NCBI GenBank assembly: GCA_018335575.1
Contig: JAGXRT010000093.1
Coordinates: forward strand, 1-64,000
Direction: 5' to 3'
DNA from: Bacteroidota bacterium
GTDB lineage: Bacteria; Bacteroidota; Bacteroidia; Flavobacteriales; Flavobacteriaceae
Length of the DNA stretch: 64,000 bases
The first letter of the stretch is position 1. Each line of letters starts with the position of its first letter. Of the stretch, positions 35,424 to 44,444 are shown one piece after another. The notes beneath the pieces are model-generated. The model did not search any database. It worked only from the letters and a program-made list of their open reading frames with translations, and had not been told where the DNA came from. The position numbers and the translations under genes were made by a program.

Positions 35424-36800
35424 TTAGGATAAGTATTTTAAAAATAGTTTTAACAAATTTAATTTTCCTTTATAAGGTGCATATCTTACAGGGATATCTA
35501 GCCACGTAAATCGATATACAACCGATTTGGAATGTGAAAATGAATCAAAACTATGTTTACCATGGTAAGCTCCTTGACCACTGTGACCAACCCCGCCAAA
35601 AGGTAATCGGTGGTTGGCAAAATGCACCACCGTATCGTTAATTACACCACCACCAAAACTAAATTTCTGAATTATTTTCTTGGCATATGAGTCTTTACTT
35701 GTAAAGATGTAAAGGGATAGTGGTTTTTCATAAGATGTAATGATTTGTTCAATTTCATCTTCGGATGTATAAGTTATAATTGGTAAAATTGGTCCGAAAA
35801 TTTCGTCTTTCATTACTTCAGAATCCAATGTTTTACAATCAATCAAAGTAGGAGCAATAAACAACTCTTTTTCATTAACTTCTCCGCCATATATCAGAGA
35901 CTCTTTTTCTATCATTTTTAACAATCGATGAAAATTTCGCTGGTTTATTATTCGAGCGTAATCTTTTGAAAGTTCTACATTTTTTCCATATGCTTTTTCA
36001 ATTTCATGAATCAGAGCTTTAATCAACGGTTTTTTTATTTTTGGATGTACCAGTAGATAATCGGGAGCAATACAGGTTTGACCCGCGTTGATAAATTTAC
36101 CCCAAACTAAACGTTTGGCAGTTAATTTTATATTTGCTGTTTCATCAATAATGCACGGACTTTTACCACCTAATTCCAAGGTTGTTGGTGTAAGAAACTC
36201 TGCGGCTGCTTTGGCAATGATTTTACCAATAGCAACACTTCCTGTAAAAAAAATATAATCCCAATTATTTTTGAGCAAACTTCTGGCTGTACCAGCATCG
36301 CCTTGCACAACGCTTACGTGAGCTTTATCGAAGCATTTTTCAATTAAATCAGCAACTAACGTACTGGTATGAGGAGTAAGTTCAGATGGTTTTATAACGG
36401 CTGTATTTCCGGCAGCAACCGCTCCAATTAATGGCGCAATGGTTAATTGAAAGGGATAATTCCATGGGCCGATAATTAGAACAGTTCCGTATGGCTCACT
36501 ATAAATCTTTTCCCACGAAGGGAAATTTAACAAACTAGGAAGAACAGTTTTAGGTCTGTTCCATCGGTTTATATTTTTAATGGCTAACTTTAGTTCGGTA
36601 ATTACAATTCCAATTTCAGAGATATAACTTTCAAAAACTGGTTTTTTAAAATCTTGATATAAGGCGCGTTGAATTGCTTCTTCATTATGTTGAATTGCTG
36701 CTAACAGTTTTTTTAAAGCTTTTTTTCGATATAAAACATCTTTTGTTTGTTGCGATTTAAAAAACTGGCGTTGATGTGCAATAATTTGTTCAAGTTCCAT
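35424..36800 (-). CDS. Aldehyde dehydrogenase, class-3 like
   Basis: 458 residues. Catalytic Cys243 in GQTCIAPDY and general-base Glu209 in LELGGKSPC are both in place; FFTGSVAIGK binds NAD. The short N-terminus and a hydrophobic C-terminal tail (LLKLFLKYL) resemble the fatty-aldehyde class 3 type, which favours long-chain aldehydes. It overlaps the GMC oxidoreductase gene by one base; the pair could oxidise an alcohol to acid in two steps. Confidence 0.92.
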   Translation of the reverse strand: MELEQIIAHQRQFFKSQQTKDVLYRKKALKKLLAAIQHNEEAIQRALYQDFKKPVFESYISEIGIVITELKLAIKNINRWNRPKTVLPSLLNFPSWEKIYSEPYGTVLIIGPWNYPFQLTIAPLIGAVAAGNTAVIKPSELTPHTSTLVADLIEKCFDKAHVSVVQGDAGTARSLLKNNWDYIFFTGSVAIGKIIAKAAAEFLTPTTLELGGKSPCIIDETANIKLTAKRLVWGKFINAGQTCIAPDYLLVHPKIKKPLIKALIHEIEKAYGKNVELSKDYARIINQRNFHRLLKMIEKESLIYGGEVNEKELFIAPTLIDCKTLDSEVMKDEIFGPILPIITYTSEDEIEQIITSYEKPLSLYIFTSKDSYAKKIIQKFSFGGGVINDTVVHFANHRLPFGGVGHSGQGAYHGKHSFDSFSHSKSVVYRFTWLDIPVRYAPYKGKLNLLKLFLKYLS

Positions 36801-38353
36801 TATACTGGTTTTTGGGGAATTAAACTTATAGCATGTTCTGCTAAAGCAGTAATAGTTAGTGACGGATTTACACCCAAATTGGCTGAGATCATCGATCCAT
36901 CAATTACATATAAATTGGGATAATCAAAAATTTTGTTCTCTGCATCAATAACGCCTTCTTCTTTAGTTGCTCCCATCACTGCTCCGCCTAAAATATGCGC
37001 AGTTGAAGGAATTCCAGTGAGGGTTTCTAGCGACATCACTTGAGATTTACTATTCGTAATTTTTGCATGAACTTTGGCAATTTCATGAGCTTCTTTGATG
37101 AAAGCCGTTGGCGGTTCGCCTTTATCAACTGTAGTGTAGGAATTAATCCAGCCACGTTTTATTTTTAAAGTGCTGTCTAAATGTTGCATAAATAAAAGTA
37201 CTGATGTGCTTTTAGCAAAATCTTTTATAAACCATACGCGTAACCATTTGATGGGAGAAGTAAATGGTGTAATTATTAGTTTTAGCAGACGTTTTAAAAA
37301 GTTTTTTTCAGTGATGAGCGGTAGCATCAATACTCTCCAAAATCCAGATCCTTTTCCGTATCGAACTGGTTCTAAATGGCTTTTTTCATCGAGTTCAAGA
37401 ATAGAGCCGATAGCAATTCCTTCTGAAAAATCTTTTGTTTTATCTAAGGAGGTATTTAAAATAAGCGCCTCATTGTTGGTGCGAACCATTTCTCCTAAAC
37501 GATTGCTTAACTTTGGTAATCTTTTTTCTTTAAGTTTTAGAAGTAGCGGAACCGTACCTAATACACCTCCTGCAAAAACAACCTTAGAAGCCGTAACAGT
37601 ATCCTTTTTGCCAAAATATTGGGTTGATTTTTTATAAATTATTTGATAGCCACTATTATTTTCATTAGGGATTAAATCAATTACTTCTTGCTCAGCTAAT
37701 ATTTCAACTCCCAATTGTTCTGCTAAATATAAATAATTTTTATCTAAGGTGTTTTTAGCGTTATGTCGGCAACCCGTCATGCAGGCACCACATAATTTAC
37801 AACCTGTTCTTGAAGGTCCTTTTCCATCAAAATAAGGATCTTCAACGGTAATTTTTGGTTTCCCAAAATATACACTTACTTTGGTATGTTCAAAACTTTC
37901 TGGTTTATTGATTTTAGAAGCCAATTTTTTAAAAACAGCATCGCTATCACCTAAAAAAGGATTGGTTTCAGCACCTAACATTTTCCAAGCAGTTTCATAA
38001 TGTGGCTCTAAAACTTTTTCCCAATTGTTGAGATTTGCCCAACTTCCTTTGTTAAAAAATGGACTTTTTGGTTTAGGTAAGGTATTGGCATACACTAGTG
38101 AACCTCCGCCAACACCAACACCACTTAAAATTGATGCATGTTTAAAAATGGTCAATTTTTGAATGCCATATAAACTAAAAGAAGGTAACCAAAGCCATTT
38201 TTTGAGGTTCCAGTTAGTCTTAGGAAAATCGTTATCAGTATAACGTTTGCCTTTTTCTATAACTAAAACTGAATACCCTTTTTCGGCTAATCTCAACGCT
38301 GAAACCGATCCGCCGAAGCCAGAGCCAATAATTACAAAATCATACTGTTTCAT
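36800..38353 (-). CDS. GMC-type FAD oxidoreductase with a four-cysteine motif
   Basis: 517 residues. FAD loop VIIGSGFGGSVSALRLAEKG at 8-27, GVGVGGGSLVYANT near 78-91, and a C-terminal active-site region IDGSMISANLGVNPSLT as in cholesterol-oxidase-like and fatty-alcohol GMC enzymes. An insertion carries Cys185, 188, 191 and 195 (CxxCxxCxxxC), a pattern fit for a [4Fe-4S] cluster. Likely an alcohol dehydrogenase passing electrons to a carrier instead of oxygen, but this is inference. Leads the operon with ALDH and nitroreductase. Confidence 0.85.
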   Translation of the reverse strand: MKQYDFVIIGSGFGGSVSALRLAEKGYSVLVIEKGKRYTDNDFPKTNWNLKKWLWLPSFSLYGIQKLTIFKHASILSGVGVGGGSLVYANTLPKPKSPFFNKGSWANLNNWEKVLEPHYETAWKMLGAETNPFLGDSDAVFKKLASKINKPESFEHTKVSVYFGKPKITVEDPYFDGKGPSRTGCKLCGACMTGCRHNAKNTLDKNYLYLAEQLGVEILAEQEVIDLIPNENNSGYQIIYKKSTQYFGKKDTVTASKVVFAGGVLGTVPLLLKLKEKRLPKLSNRLGEMVRTNNEALILNTSLDKTKDFSEGIAIGSILELDEKSHLEPVRYGKGSGFWRVLMLPLITEKNFLKRLLKLIITPFTSPIKWLRVWFIKDFAKSTSVLLFMQHLDSTLKIKRGWINSYTTVDKGEPPTAFIKEAHEIAKVHAKITNSKSQVMSLETLTGIPSTAHILGGAVMGATKEEGVIDAENKIFDYPNLYVIDGSMISANLGVNPSLTITALAEHAISLIPQKPV

Positions 38354-38431
38354 AGTTTAATATTTAAAACTACCGATAGTTGTAAATGTACTAATTTAAA
38401 GAGAAACTTATGTTTTAAGATTGGAAGAATT

Positions 38432-39121
38432 TTAAGTGCATGAATTCCAAACAGTATCAATAGGTAGTGGAGCTGTTATTTCAATTTTTTCATTACTTAC
38501 CGGATGTACAAACTCAATTTTTTTAGCATGTAAATGAATTCCTCCATTAGTGTTGCTTCTTGGAAATCCGTATTTTAAATCGCCTTTGATGGGGCATCCA
38601 ATAGCAGCTAACTGACATCTAATTTGATGATGTCTCCCCGTTTCTAAGTTGATTTCTAATAGCGAATAATTATCTAATTTCTTAATTAATTGATATTGTA
38701 AAATTGCTTTTTTACCCCCTTCAATTTCTTTAGTATACGAAGTTGATTTGTTATTTTTTAGGTTCTTCTTCAGAAAATGAATTAATGTATCTTTTTCTTT
38801 GGGAGGTGTATTTTTTACAACCGCCCAATACGTTTTTTCAACTTTTTTATCGCGCAGCATCTCATTTAATCGTTCTAATGCTTTAGAAGTTCGGGCAAAA
38901 ATAACGATGCCAGAAGTAGGGCGGTCAATGCGATGAACTGTTCCAAGAAACACATTTCCAGGCTTTTGGTATTTATTTTTGATGTACTCTTTTACCACAT
39001 CACTTAAAGGTATGTCGCCTGTTTTATCACCTTGTACAATATCACCCACTCGTTTATTGACAATAATAATATGATTATCTTCAAATAAGATTTGAATATT
39101 TTCAATGGTTGTTCGCATCAA
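38432..39121 (-). CDS. RluA-family pseudouridine synthase
   Basis: 229 residues, no S4 domain. Catalytic Asp in VHRIDRPTSGIVIFARTSKA; later LETGRHHQIRCQLA and GGIHLHAKKIEFVHP. Modifies rRNA or tRNA uridines; size resembles TruC/RluC-like short enzymes. Lies 2 nt after engB, so it is in the hydrolase-engB unit. Confidence 0.92.
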   Translation of the reverse strand: MMRTTIENIQILFEDNHIIIVNKRVGDIVQGDKTGDIPLSDVVKEYIKNKYQKPGNVFLGTVHRIDRPTSGIVIFARTSKALERLNEMLRDKKVEKTYWAVVKNTPPKEKDTLIHFLKKNLKNNKSTSYTKEIEGGKKAILQYQLIKKLDNYSLLEINLETGRHHQIRCQLAAIGCPIKGDLKYGFPRSNTNGGIHLHAKKIEFVHPVSNEKIEITAPLPIDTVWNSCT

Positions 39122-39123
39122 GT

Positions 39124-39732
39124 TTAATTGTCAATTGGAAACAACGAAATAGTTTCTTCAATAAAATTTAACAATTCGTCTTTTCCTTTGTTAGTAGCAG
39201 AAGAGGTTTCAAAATAAGTTGGAAACTCTTCCCAAGATTTTAATAAAGTACGTTTGTATTTTGCGATATTTTTTTGAAGCTCTACACTGCTTATTTTATC
39301 GGTTTTTGTAAAAACAATACAAAATGGAATCTGATTTTCCCCTAACCATTCCATAAAATCCAAATCAATTTGCTGAGGGTCTAAACGAGAATCAATTAAG
39401 ACAAATCCGTATAAAAGCTGTTCTCTTACCGCAAAATATTTTTTAATAAACGATTGAAATTCATCTTTTTTTGATTTAGAAACTTTGGCAAATCCATAAC
39501 CAGGTAAATCAACCAAAAACCAATTGTTATTAATTTTAAAATGATTGATAAGTTGTGTTTTTCCGGGTTTTCCGGAAGTTTTTGCTAAACTTTTTTGATC
39601 GACCAACATGTTGATCAGAGAAGATTTCCCAACATTGGAACGGCCAATAAATGCAAATTCGGGAATACGTTCTTTTGGACATTTGGAGACATCGGAGTTG
39701 CTTATCACAAATTCTGCCGATTTAATTTTCAT
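39124..39732 (-). CDS. engB: Ribosome-assembly GTPase EngB (YsxC/YihA)
   Basis: 202 residues. G motifs in order: GRSNVGKSSLIN (G1), GKPGKTQ (G2), VDLPGYGFAK (G3), FTKTDK (G4) and SSATNKG (G5). Needed for large-subunit maturation. 48 nt separate it from the upstream alpha/beta hydrolase; the same order just left of mraZ occurs in other flavobacteria. Confidence 0.95.
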   Translation of the reverse strand: MKIKSAEFVISNSDVSKCPKERIPEFAFIGRSNVGKSSLINMLVDQKSLAKTSGKPGKTQLINHFKINNNWFLVDLPGYGFAKVSKSKKDEFQSFIKKYFAVREQLLYGFVLIDSRLDPQQIDLDFMEWLGENQIPFCIVFTKTDKISSVELQKNIAKYKRTLLKSWEEFPTYFETSSATNKGKDELLNFIEETISLFPIDN

Positions 39733-39780
39733 AATAGTAGATTTAAGTTAAGAGCACTTAACAAATTTCAATTAAGTATT

Positions 39781-40545
39781 TTATATGCCTCTTTTTATGA
39801 ACCACTCTTCAAGAATTTTGTTGAATTCTATAGGGTGTTCCATCATAGCCACGTGTCCGCAATTATCAATCCAGTACAAATCTGAGTTTGGAAGAAGTTT
39901 GTGAAATTCTTCACCTACCAAAGGTGGTGTTACCAAATCATTTTTACCCCAAATTACACAAACCGGCATTTTCATTTTTGGTAAATCTTTAGCCATATTA
40001 TGTCGAATGGCACTTTTAGCAATAGCTAATACTTTTATGGTCTTACTTCGGTTGTTTACCGTTTCAAAAACCTCGTCAACTACTTGTTTTGAAGCAACTT
40101 TCGGATCGTAAAAAACTTCTTCAGTTTTTTGTTTTATGTATTCGTAATTTCCTCTTTTTGGATAAGTATCTCCAAGCGATTTTTCATACAATCCTGAGCT
40201 TCCTGTTAAAACAAGAGCTTTTACATCGTCTGGGTATAATTTTGAATAATAAAGTGCAATATGACCTCCTAATGAATTTCCCATTAAAACAACATCCTTT
40301 AATTTTTTGTGTTCAATAAATTTCTTGATGAATTTCGCTAAATTTTTAACGTTTGTTTTTAATAACGGTAAATCGTATACAGGTAATGACGGAATAATTA
40401 CGTGATAATTTTTAGTAGAAAAGTGCTCCAAAACTGAATCAAAATTACTTAAAGTACCCATTAAACCATGCAGTACAATAATTGGTTGTCCTTCTCCAGC
40501 TTCTATATAACTATAATTTTCATCCTTTTTCAGGTCGTAAAACAT
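39781..40545 (-). CDS. Alpha/beta hydrolase
   Basis: 254 residues. HGLMG oxyanion region, nucleophile elbow GNSLGGHIALYY, Asp in GKNDLVTPP and His in DNCGHVAMMEHP: a complete Ser-Asp-His triad. Substrate unknown; resembles bacterial carboxylesterase or meta-cleavage hydrolases. Divergent from mraZ. Confidence 0.88.
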   Translation of the reverse strand: MFYDLKKDENYSYIEAGEGQPIIVLHGLMGTLSNFDSVLEHFSTKNYHVIIPSLPVYDLPLLKTNVKNLAKFIKKFIEHKKLKDVVLMGNSLGGHIALYYSKLYPDDVKALVLTGSSGLYEKSLGDTYPKRGNYEYIKQKTEEVFYDPKVASKQVVDEVFETVNNRSKTIKVLAIAKSAIRHNMAKDLPKMKMPVCVIWGKNDLVTPPLVGEEFHKLLPNSDLYWIDNCGHVAMMEHPIEFNKILEEWFIKRGI

Positions 40546-40569
40546 TGGCTTCTCATTTAATCAAGCGTA

Positions 40570-40577
40570 CAAATGTA
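40570..40577 (-). promoter_or_regulatory. Putative -7 element for the hydrolase-engB-rluA unit
   Basis: TACATTTG on the minus strand matches TAnnTTTG; predicted start about 20 nt before the ATG. No TTG at 17-23 nt. Confidence 0.4.
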
Positions 40578-40685
40578 AACTTTTTTGCGCAAAATACCAT
40601 TTTTTTCACTATATGAACTAATATTATTAGGTATTCGCTATATAGAACTGATTATCAATACAATATATCTGAATAATAAATTTAA

Positions 40686-40733
40686 TGGTAAAAGTTATTA
40701 ACAAAGTGGTAAATTGTGGTAAATTGTGGTAAA
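40686..40733 (+). promoter_or_regulatory. Repeat array upstream of mraZ: probable MraZ operator
   Basis: TGGTAAA occurs at 40686, 40707, 40717 and 40727; the last three are exactly 10 bp apart and part of GTGGTAAATT. In E. coli MraZ binds TGGGN repeats with 10-bp spacing at its own promoter, and mycoplasma boxes are AAAGTGG-type repeats. This array ends 8 nt before the -7 box. Confidence 0.7.
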
Positions 40734-40740
40734 AAATTTT

Positions 40741-40748
40741 TATTTTTG
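40741..40748 (+). promoter_or_regulatory. -7 element of the dcw cluster promoter
   Basis: TATTTTTG matches TAnnTTTG; predicted start near 40752, 16 nt before mraZ. TTG at 40714 is 24 nt upstream, slightly far. Confidence 0.6.
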
Positions 40749-40767
40749 ATTTGAAAACTATCCAAAA

Positions 40768-41241
40768 ATGACAAACCTTATTGGTACATATGAATGCAAA
40801 GTTGATTCAAAAGGAAGAATAATGCTTGCTTCCTCATTGAAAAAACAGCTTACCGAAGTGTTGCAAGAAGGTTTTGTTATAAAACGTTCTGTATTTCAGC
40901 CGTGTATCGAATTATATACTATAGCAGAGTGGAACGTACTAATGCAACGAATCAACGGTTTGAACCGTTTTGTGAAAAAAAACAATGATTTTATTCGTCG
41001 ATTTACTGCCGGAGTAAAAATTGTTGAACTGGATAGTAATGACCGCTTATTAATTCCTAAAGATTTAGCTGTATTTGCTGGAATTACAAAAGACGTTGTT
41101 TTGTCTTCAGCTGTTAATATTATTGAAATCTGGGACAAAGACAAGTATGAGCATGCTATTGATGATGCCGCAATTGATTTTGCGAATTTGGCTGAGGAAG
41201 TTATGGGAGATATAATAGCACAAAACAATGACGTATCATAA
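40768..41241 (+). CDS. mraZ: Transcriptional regulator MraZ
   Basis: 157 residues with two AbrB/SpoVT-like halves: YECKVDSKGRIMLAS near the start and VELDSNDRLLIPKDL in the second half. Forms rings that bind repeat DNA in front of the dcw cluster and control it. First gene of the cluster; overlaps rsmH by 14 nt. The repeat array just upstream is its probable own site. Confidence 0.95.
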   Translation: MTNLIGTYECKVDSKGRIMLASSLKKQLTEVLQEGFVIKRSVFQPCIELYTIAEWNVLMQRINGLNRFVKKNNDFIRRFTAGVKIVELDSNDRLLIPKDLAVFAGITKDVVLSSAVNIIEIWDKDKYEHAIDDAAIDFANLAEEVMGDIIAQNNDVS

Positions 41242-42124
41242 TCCGGTATTATTAAAAGAGTGTGTCGAGGGTTTAGCAATTAAGCCCAATGGTGTATACG
41301 TTGATGTGACCTTTGGTGGAGGTGGACATTCAAAAGCAATCCTCGCGAAATTAAATGAAAACGGCAAACTGTTTGGATTTGATCAAGATGAAGATGCTCG
41401 GAAAAATGCCTTGGATGATCAAAGGTTCGTTTTAATCCCAAAAAATTTTAGAAATATAAAAAGGCATTTAAGGTTTTATGGAATTAAAAAAGTGGATGGC
41501 ATTTTAGCTGACTTAGGTGTGTCTTCGCATCAGTTTGATGTAGCAGAACGTGGATTTTCAACCCGGTTTGAGGGACGGCTCGATATGCGTATGAATACCA
41601 ATGAAGCTATTTCTGCTTTTGAAATAATAAATGGCTATACTGAAGAACAAATAAGTACAATGCTTTTTCAATATGGCGAATTGAAAAATGCGAGAGCCAT
41701 GGCTCATAAAATTATTGCTGAGCGAAAAGAAAAATCAATTGAAACGAGCCAGCAATTAAAAAACGTATTGAGCAATTTTTTGCCAAAAGGAAGGGAGCAT
41801 AAAGTAATAGCTCAGGTTTTTCAGGCTATTAGAATAGAGGTAAATCAAGAAATAGAAGTGTTAAAAGAGTTTTTAATGCAAGTGCCTGAATTGTTAGATG
41901 AGAATGGTAGACTGTGCGTAATATCATACCATTCATTGGAAGATAGGCTTGTAAAAAGATTTATTAGAGATGGATTGTTCGAAGGTCAGCCCGAAAAAGA
42001 TTTGTATGGAAATTTTGTAACGCCACTTAAAAAAGTAGGCAATATGATAACACCATCTTTCGAAGAAATAAAAATTAATAACAGAGCACGAAGTGCAAAA
42101 TTAAGAATAGCAACGCTGGCATAA
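41228..42124 (+). CDS. rsmH: 16S rRNA (cytosine-1402 N4) methyltransferase
   Basis: SAM-dependent enzyme modifying the ribosomal P site. 298 residues; SAM motif DVTFGGGGHSKAIL, DGILADLGVSSHQFD, RLDMRMN, and VISYHSLEDRLVKRF. Overlaps mraZ at its start and ftsL by one base at its end. Confidence 0.97.
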   Translation: MTYHNPVLLKECVEGLAIKPNGVYVDVTFGGGGHSKAILAKLNENGKLFGFDQDEDARKNALDDQRFVLIPKNFRNIKRHLRFYGIKKVDGILADLGVSSHQFDVAERGFSTRFEGRLDMRMNTNEAISAFEIINGYTEEQISTMLFQYGELKNARAMAHKIIAERKEKSIETSQQLKNVLSNFLPKGREHKVIAQVFQAIRIEVNQEIEVLKEFLMQVPELLDENGRLCVISYHSLEDRLVKRFIRDGLFEGQPEKDLYGNFVTPLKKVGNMITPSFEEIKINNRARSAKLRIATLA

Positions 42125-42453
42125 TGTCAATAGAGCAAAACATATTTAGTATTTTAAAAGGAAAATTTCTCACCGGTGAAAACTCCCTTCAAAATTGGGG
42201 AATGACACTATATATCGTATTGTTGTTTTTACTAATAATAGCTAGTTCTCATAGCGTTGATACCAAGGTGATGGAAATTGCTAAGCTTACTAAAGAGGTT
42301 AAAGAATTAAGAGCTGAGTATATTGAAACACGAACAATGTTGATGCAAGAAAAATTAGAATCAACTGTTCGCGCCAAAGTGGAACCACTTGGGTTGAAGC
42401 CAATAACGCAGCCACCATACTTAATAAAAATAATAAATAAGCAATCGGAATAA
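42124..42453 (+). CDS. ftsL: Cell-division protein FtsL-like
   Basis: 109 residues: short cytoplasmic start, one membrane helix (about 27-43, YIVLLFLLIIASS) and a periplasmic coiled coil (about 50-85). Assigned from size, topology and place between rsmH and ftsI, as sequence conservation in FtsL is low. Acts with FtsQ and a DivIC/FtsB partner to activate FtsWI. Confidence 0.85.
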   Translation: MSIEQNIFSILKGKFLTGENSLQNWGMTLYIVLLFLLIIASSHSVDTKVMEIAKLTKEVKELRAEYIETRTMLMQEKLESTVRAKVEPLGLKPITQPPYLIKIINKQSE

Positions 42454-44429
42454 TGACTCCTTCAGACAAAAACATATTAAAGAAAATGTATTTTGTGTCG
42501 TTTGTAATGACCGTTTGTTTTGTGCTAATTTTTTGGAAAATATTTGATATTCAAATAACTCACGGCGAAGAATACCGAAAACTTTCAGAAAAAGTAACCT
42601 TACGCAATGATACCATTTTCCCCAACCGAGGAAACTTGTATTCTGCCGATGGAACGTTGTTAGCCACATCGATGTTTAAGTATGAAATTAGAATGGATGC
42701 AGTTGCTGTTGAAGAGGAACTTTTTGAAAAACATGTAGGGGGCTTGGCAACTGAGTTGTCAAAAATGCTTGGTAAATCACCTTATTATTATGAAAACTTA
42801 ATTCGTAAAGCTAGAATAGATAAAAAAAGATATTTGCTGATAGCCCGAAATATTGGCCATCTCGAATATGTTAAAATGCGAAAATTCCCAATTTTTAATA
42901 AAGGTGTTTACAAAGGAGGATTTATTGCAGAACAAAAAACGGTACGAGCACATCCGGTTGGTGAGGTCGCAGAACGAACCATTGGTTACGATGATTATCG
43001 AGGTAGTGTGGGTATTGAAGGTGCTTACAGCGAATATTTAGACGGTAAGCTTGGCTGGCGAATGAAACAACGAATTGCGAAAAATTTATGGAAGCCGATA
43101 AACGATAATAATGAAGTTGAGCCTATTGATGGAAAAGATGTGGTTACTACCATCGATTTAAACATACAGGATATTGCACATCACGCCTTATTGGAACAAT
43201 TAGAAAAATATCAGGCAGATCATGGTTGTGTGGTAGTTATGGAAACTAAAACAGGTGAAATTAAAGCAATTTCAAATCTAGGGAAATCTAAAAATGACAC
43301 CTATTATGAAAGTAGAAATTACGCCATTTTTGAAGGACATGAGCCTGGTTCTACCTTTAAATTAGCCAGTATGATGGTTGCTTTGGACGACAAAGTTATT
43401 GACACCAGCACCATAGTTGATACCGATGGAGGTGTTATTGCTATTCGTGGAAGAAAAATCAGGGATTCGCATAAAGGTGGTTATGGCAAGATTTCTGCTG
43501 GAAAAGTTATTGAAGTTTCATCCAATGTTGGCGTTGTTAAACTAATCATGCAACATTACGCAAATAATCCTCGAAAATTTGCAGATAAATTGGTTGAAAT
43601 GAGACTAAATCAACCGTTAAATCTTGAAATTAAAGGAGAAGGGAAACCTCGAATTCCGCATCCGGATGACAAAAATTGGTCAGCATTATCCTTGCCGTGG
43701 ATGGCCTATGGGTACGGATTGCATATCACGCCTTTACAAACTTTAACCTATTACAACGCTATTGCAAATAATGGAGAAATGGTAAAGCCACGCTTTATTA
43801 AAGAAATTAAAGTAGCAAATCAAGTGGTTCAAAAATTTGAAAAAGAAGTCATCAATCCACAAATTTGTTCGCCAGAAACCATTAAAAAATTACAAGTTGT
43901 TTTAGAAAATACGGTTAAACGAGGTACTGCTAAGAATATTTATTCAAATGAGTTTTCAATGGCCGGTAAAACAGGTACAACACAATTGGAGTATTGGACA
44001 GGATCGACTAAATATATTTCGTCTTTTGTTGGGTATTTTCCGGCACAAAATCCTGAGTATTCATGCATCGTTGTAATCAATAAACCAGAGAAAAGTTTAG
44101 GTTATTACGGCGGATTGGTATCGGCACCAGTTTTTCAAAAAATTGCTCAGAAAATTCATACCATTACGCCCAAAACCTCTGTATACGACAACAACAAATC
44201 TTCATTTGCCAGTTTAGATCAAGAGTATGCCAATTATAAAGTAATGCCTAAAGCACTAGCTACACAGATGCCCAATGTTGTAGGTATGTCAGTAATGGAT
44301 GCAGTTTCAATACTTGAAAATATGGGGTTGAAAGTAGAGTTTTCTGGATCAGGAAGAGTAAAGCAACAATCAATAAAAGAAGGCGAACAAATAAAAAAAG
44401 GTGTTAAAGTAGCACTAAATGTGTCTTAA
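42453..44429 (+). CDS. ftsI: Septal transpeptidase FtsI (PBP3) with PASTA domain
   Basis: 658 residues: N-terminal membrane helix (about 13-30), dimerisation domain with GNLYSADGTLLATS, transpeptidase domain with Ser300 in STFK, SSN in EVSSNVG and AGKTGT, and one C-terminal PASTA domain (about 597-658, MPNVVGMSVMDAVSIL). Cross-links septal peptidoglycan together with FtsW. Start overlaps the ftsL stop. Confidence 0.96.
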   Translation: MTPSDKNILKKMYFVSFVMTVCFVLIFWKIFDIQITHGEEYRKLSEKVTLRNDTIFPNRGNLYSADGTLLATSMFKYEIRMDAVAVEEELFEKHVGGLATELSKMLGKSPYYYENLIRKARIDKKRYLLIARNIGHLEYVKMRKFPIFNKGVYKGGFIAEQKTVRAHPVGEVAERTIGYDDYRGSVGIEGAYSEYLDGKLGWRMKQRIAKNLWKPINDNNEVEPIDGKDVVTTIDLNIQDIAHHALLEQLEKYQADHGCVVVMETKTGEIKAISNLGKSKNDTYYESRNYAIFEGHEPGSTFKLASMMVALDDKVIDTSTIVDTDGGVIAIRGRKIRDSHKGGYGKISAGKVIEVSSNVGVVKLIMQHYANNPRKFADKLVEMRLNQPLNLEIKGEGKPRIPHPDDKNWSALSLPWMAYGYGLHITPLQTLTYYNAIANNGEMVKPRFIKEIKVANQVVQKFEKEVINPQICSPETIKKLQVVLENTVKRGTAKNIYSNEFSMAGKTGTTQLEYWTGSTKYISSFVGYFPAQNPEYSCIVVINKPEKSLGYYGGLVSAPVFQKIAQKIHTITPKTSVYDNNKSSFASLDQEYANYKVMPKALATQMPNVVGMSVMDAVSILENMGLKVEFSGSGRVKQQSIKEGEQIKKGVKVALNVS

Positions 44430-44444
44430 ATATTGAACGGACCA

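Noticed and set aside
37170-37637. Open frame of 155 codons on the plus strand opposite the GMC oxidoreductase
   Set aside because: Antisense shadow of a clear gene; low-complexity Ser/Lys composition and no recognisable domain.
40706-40735. Short regular repeats considered as a CRISPR array
   Set aside because: The unit is only 10 bp with no spacers, no cas genes are near, and position in front of mraZ explains them as an operator.
44433-44444. TTG at 44433 as start of murE
   Set aside because: ATG at 44445 gives the expected N-terminus and leaves a normal gap after ftsI.
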